Assembly (NCBI GenBank): GCA_002049455.2
Contig: KV918770.1
Span: forward strand, 310,001-374,000
DNA from: Porphyra umbilicalis
Taxonomy: Eukaryota > Rhodophyta > Bangiophyceae > Bangiales > Bangiaceae
Direction of reading: 5' to 3'
DNA length: 64,000 bases
A program made the position numbers and the translations under genes. The notes below the pieces were generated by a model. That model was not told the DNA's origin, searched no databases, and saw only the letters and a list, made by a program, of their open reading frames with translations. This document shows positions 63,671-64,000 of this stretch, piece by piece; position 1 is the stretch's first letter, and each line of letters begins with the position of its first letter.

Positions 63671-64000
63671 TGGGCGTGGCAGGGGTGGCCGTCCCCACGA
63701 CTCGCGCCGTCGGCGCCCGCGATGCACTCCTCGGAGGAGCTCTCCCCCTCGTCGCCCGCTACGTCCGGGTACGCCCGGTCATCCGTTTCCACGGCGTGGA
63801 CGAAGACAGCCGTGCCCGGCGGGACGGTCCCATGGTTGGCGCCGGTCGGCGGTACCGGTGGAACCGGCGGTCCCGTACCCAGGGGCAGGGGTGCCGGCGG
63901 AGCCGGTCCCCGCCCGTTACGGTGTGCCGCGACTGCTTCGCGCAGCGCGCGCCCGTGGGCCCGCACCTCGGGAGACTGGGCGGGGCACTCCCACACCCAG
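63664..64000 (-). CDS. gag: C-terminus of Gag, family B, runs off the right edge
   Basis: The frame entering from the right reads WVWECPAQSPEVRAHG, which looks like the last cysteine of a CCHC knuckle (H would be just outside the window). A Pro-rich linker and an acidic segment (GDEGESSSEECIAG) follow up to the slip site. The gag frame has no stop after the slip site until 62554, so the natural Gag end is unclear. Confidence 0.55.

Larger units (their letters stand above)
55657..64000 (-). mobile_element. Second Ty3/gypsy element (family B), right part beyond the window
   Basis: From right to left on the minus strand: Gag C-terminus, protease-RT-RNase H, integrase and a chromodomain-like end, then a convergent antisense gene, then the presumed 3' LTR whose outer edge is probably TGTAGTACCACA at 55657. 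The inner LTR edge was not fixed. Pol is broken at three places, so this copy is not autonomous. Protein sequence is clearly different from family A. Confidence 0.8.

Overview
The window is eukaryotic nuclear DNA. It is very GC-rich, with frequent poly-C/poly-G runs and long CCG/GCC tracts, and most recognisable genes belong to transposable elements. I infer a GC-rich alga, perhaps a bangiophyte red alga of the Porphyra/Pyropia type. The reasons are composition, compact uninterrupted frames, and one clear host gene for a PAPS transporter, which fits a lineage that makes sulfated polysaccharides. No rRNA or species marker is present, so the taxonomy is a guess.

Layout. (1) 1-1386, minus: N-terminal part of a retroelement Gag that runs off the left edge. 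(2) 2118-4062, plus: a hAT transposase broken by one frameshift. (3) 4.1-10.2 kb: GC-rich, gene-poor DNA with a duplicated membrane-segment module. (4) 10202-21557: a complete 11.36-kb PIF/Harbinger transposon with 29-bp TIRs and TAA target duplications. It carries a Myb/SANT-like protein (plus) and a DDE transposase (minus), a 60-bp x 8 array, a roughly 30-unit 99-bp array with a 1287-bp higher-order period, and very many GCGGCCGC octamers. (5) 21658-24138, minus: an intact BED/DUF659 hAT transposase beside the Harbinger insertion. (6) 24.1-36.3 kb: low-complexity DNA, a Ty3 integrase scrap, the SLC35B2-like PAPS transporter (minus, ATG 31410), a possible secreted protein and a fold-back repeat. 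(7) 36460-52343: a composite Ty3/gypsy chromovirus with three LTRs (LTR-internal-LTR-deleted internal-LTR), flanked by GGGGG and inserted into a small open reading frame. (8) 52.7-55.7 kb: two 316-bp direct repeats around an AT-rich island with a tRNA, a hairpin and a MITE, probably organelle-derived. (9) 55.66 kb to the right edge: a second, divergent Ty3/gypsy element on the minus strand, with a damaged pol.

How the genes work together. In Harbinger elements the Myb-like protein and the DDE transposase are partners; here they are convergent, and nine TGCGAAC motifs near both ends are candidate binding sites. In both Ty3 families, gag and pol are joined by a predicted -1 frameshift signal (slippery heptamer, 6-7 nt spacer, stem-loop).

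The most interesting signal is a long open reading frame on the antisense strand, downstream of and convergent with pol, in both Ty3 families. The two proteins share ordered motifs at similar spacing although the pol genes are clearly divergent. This suggests an old, conserved antisense gene in these retrotransposons.
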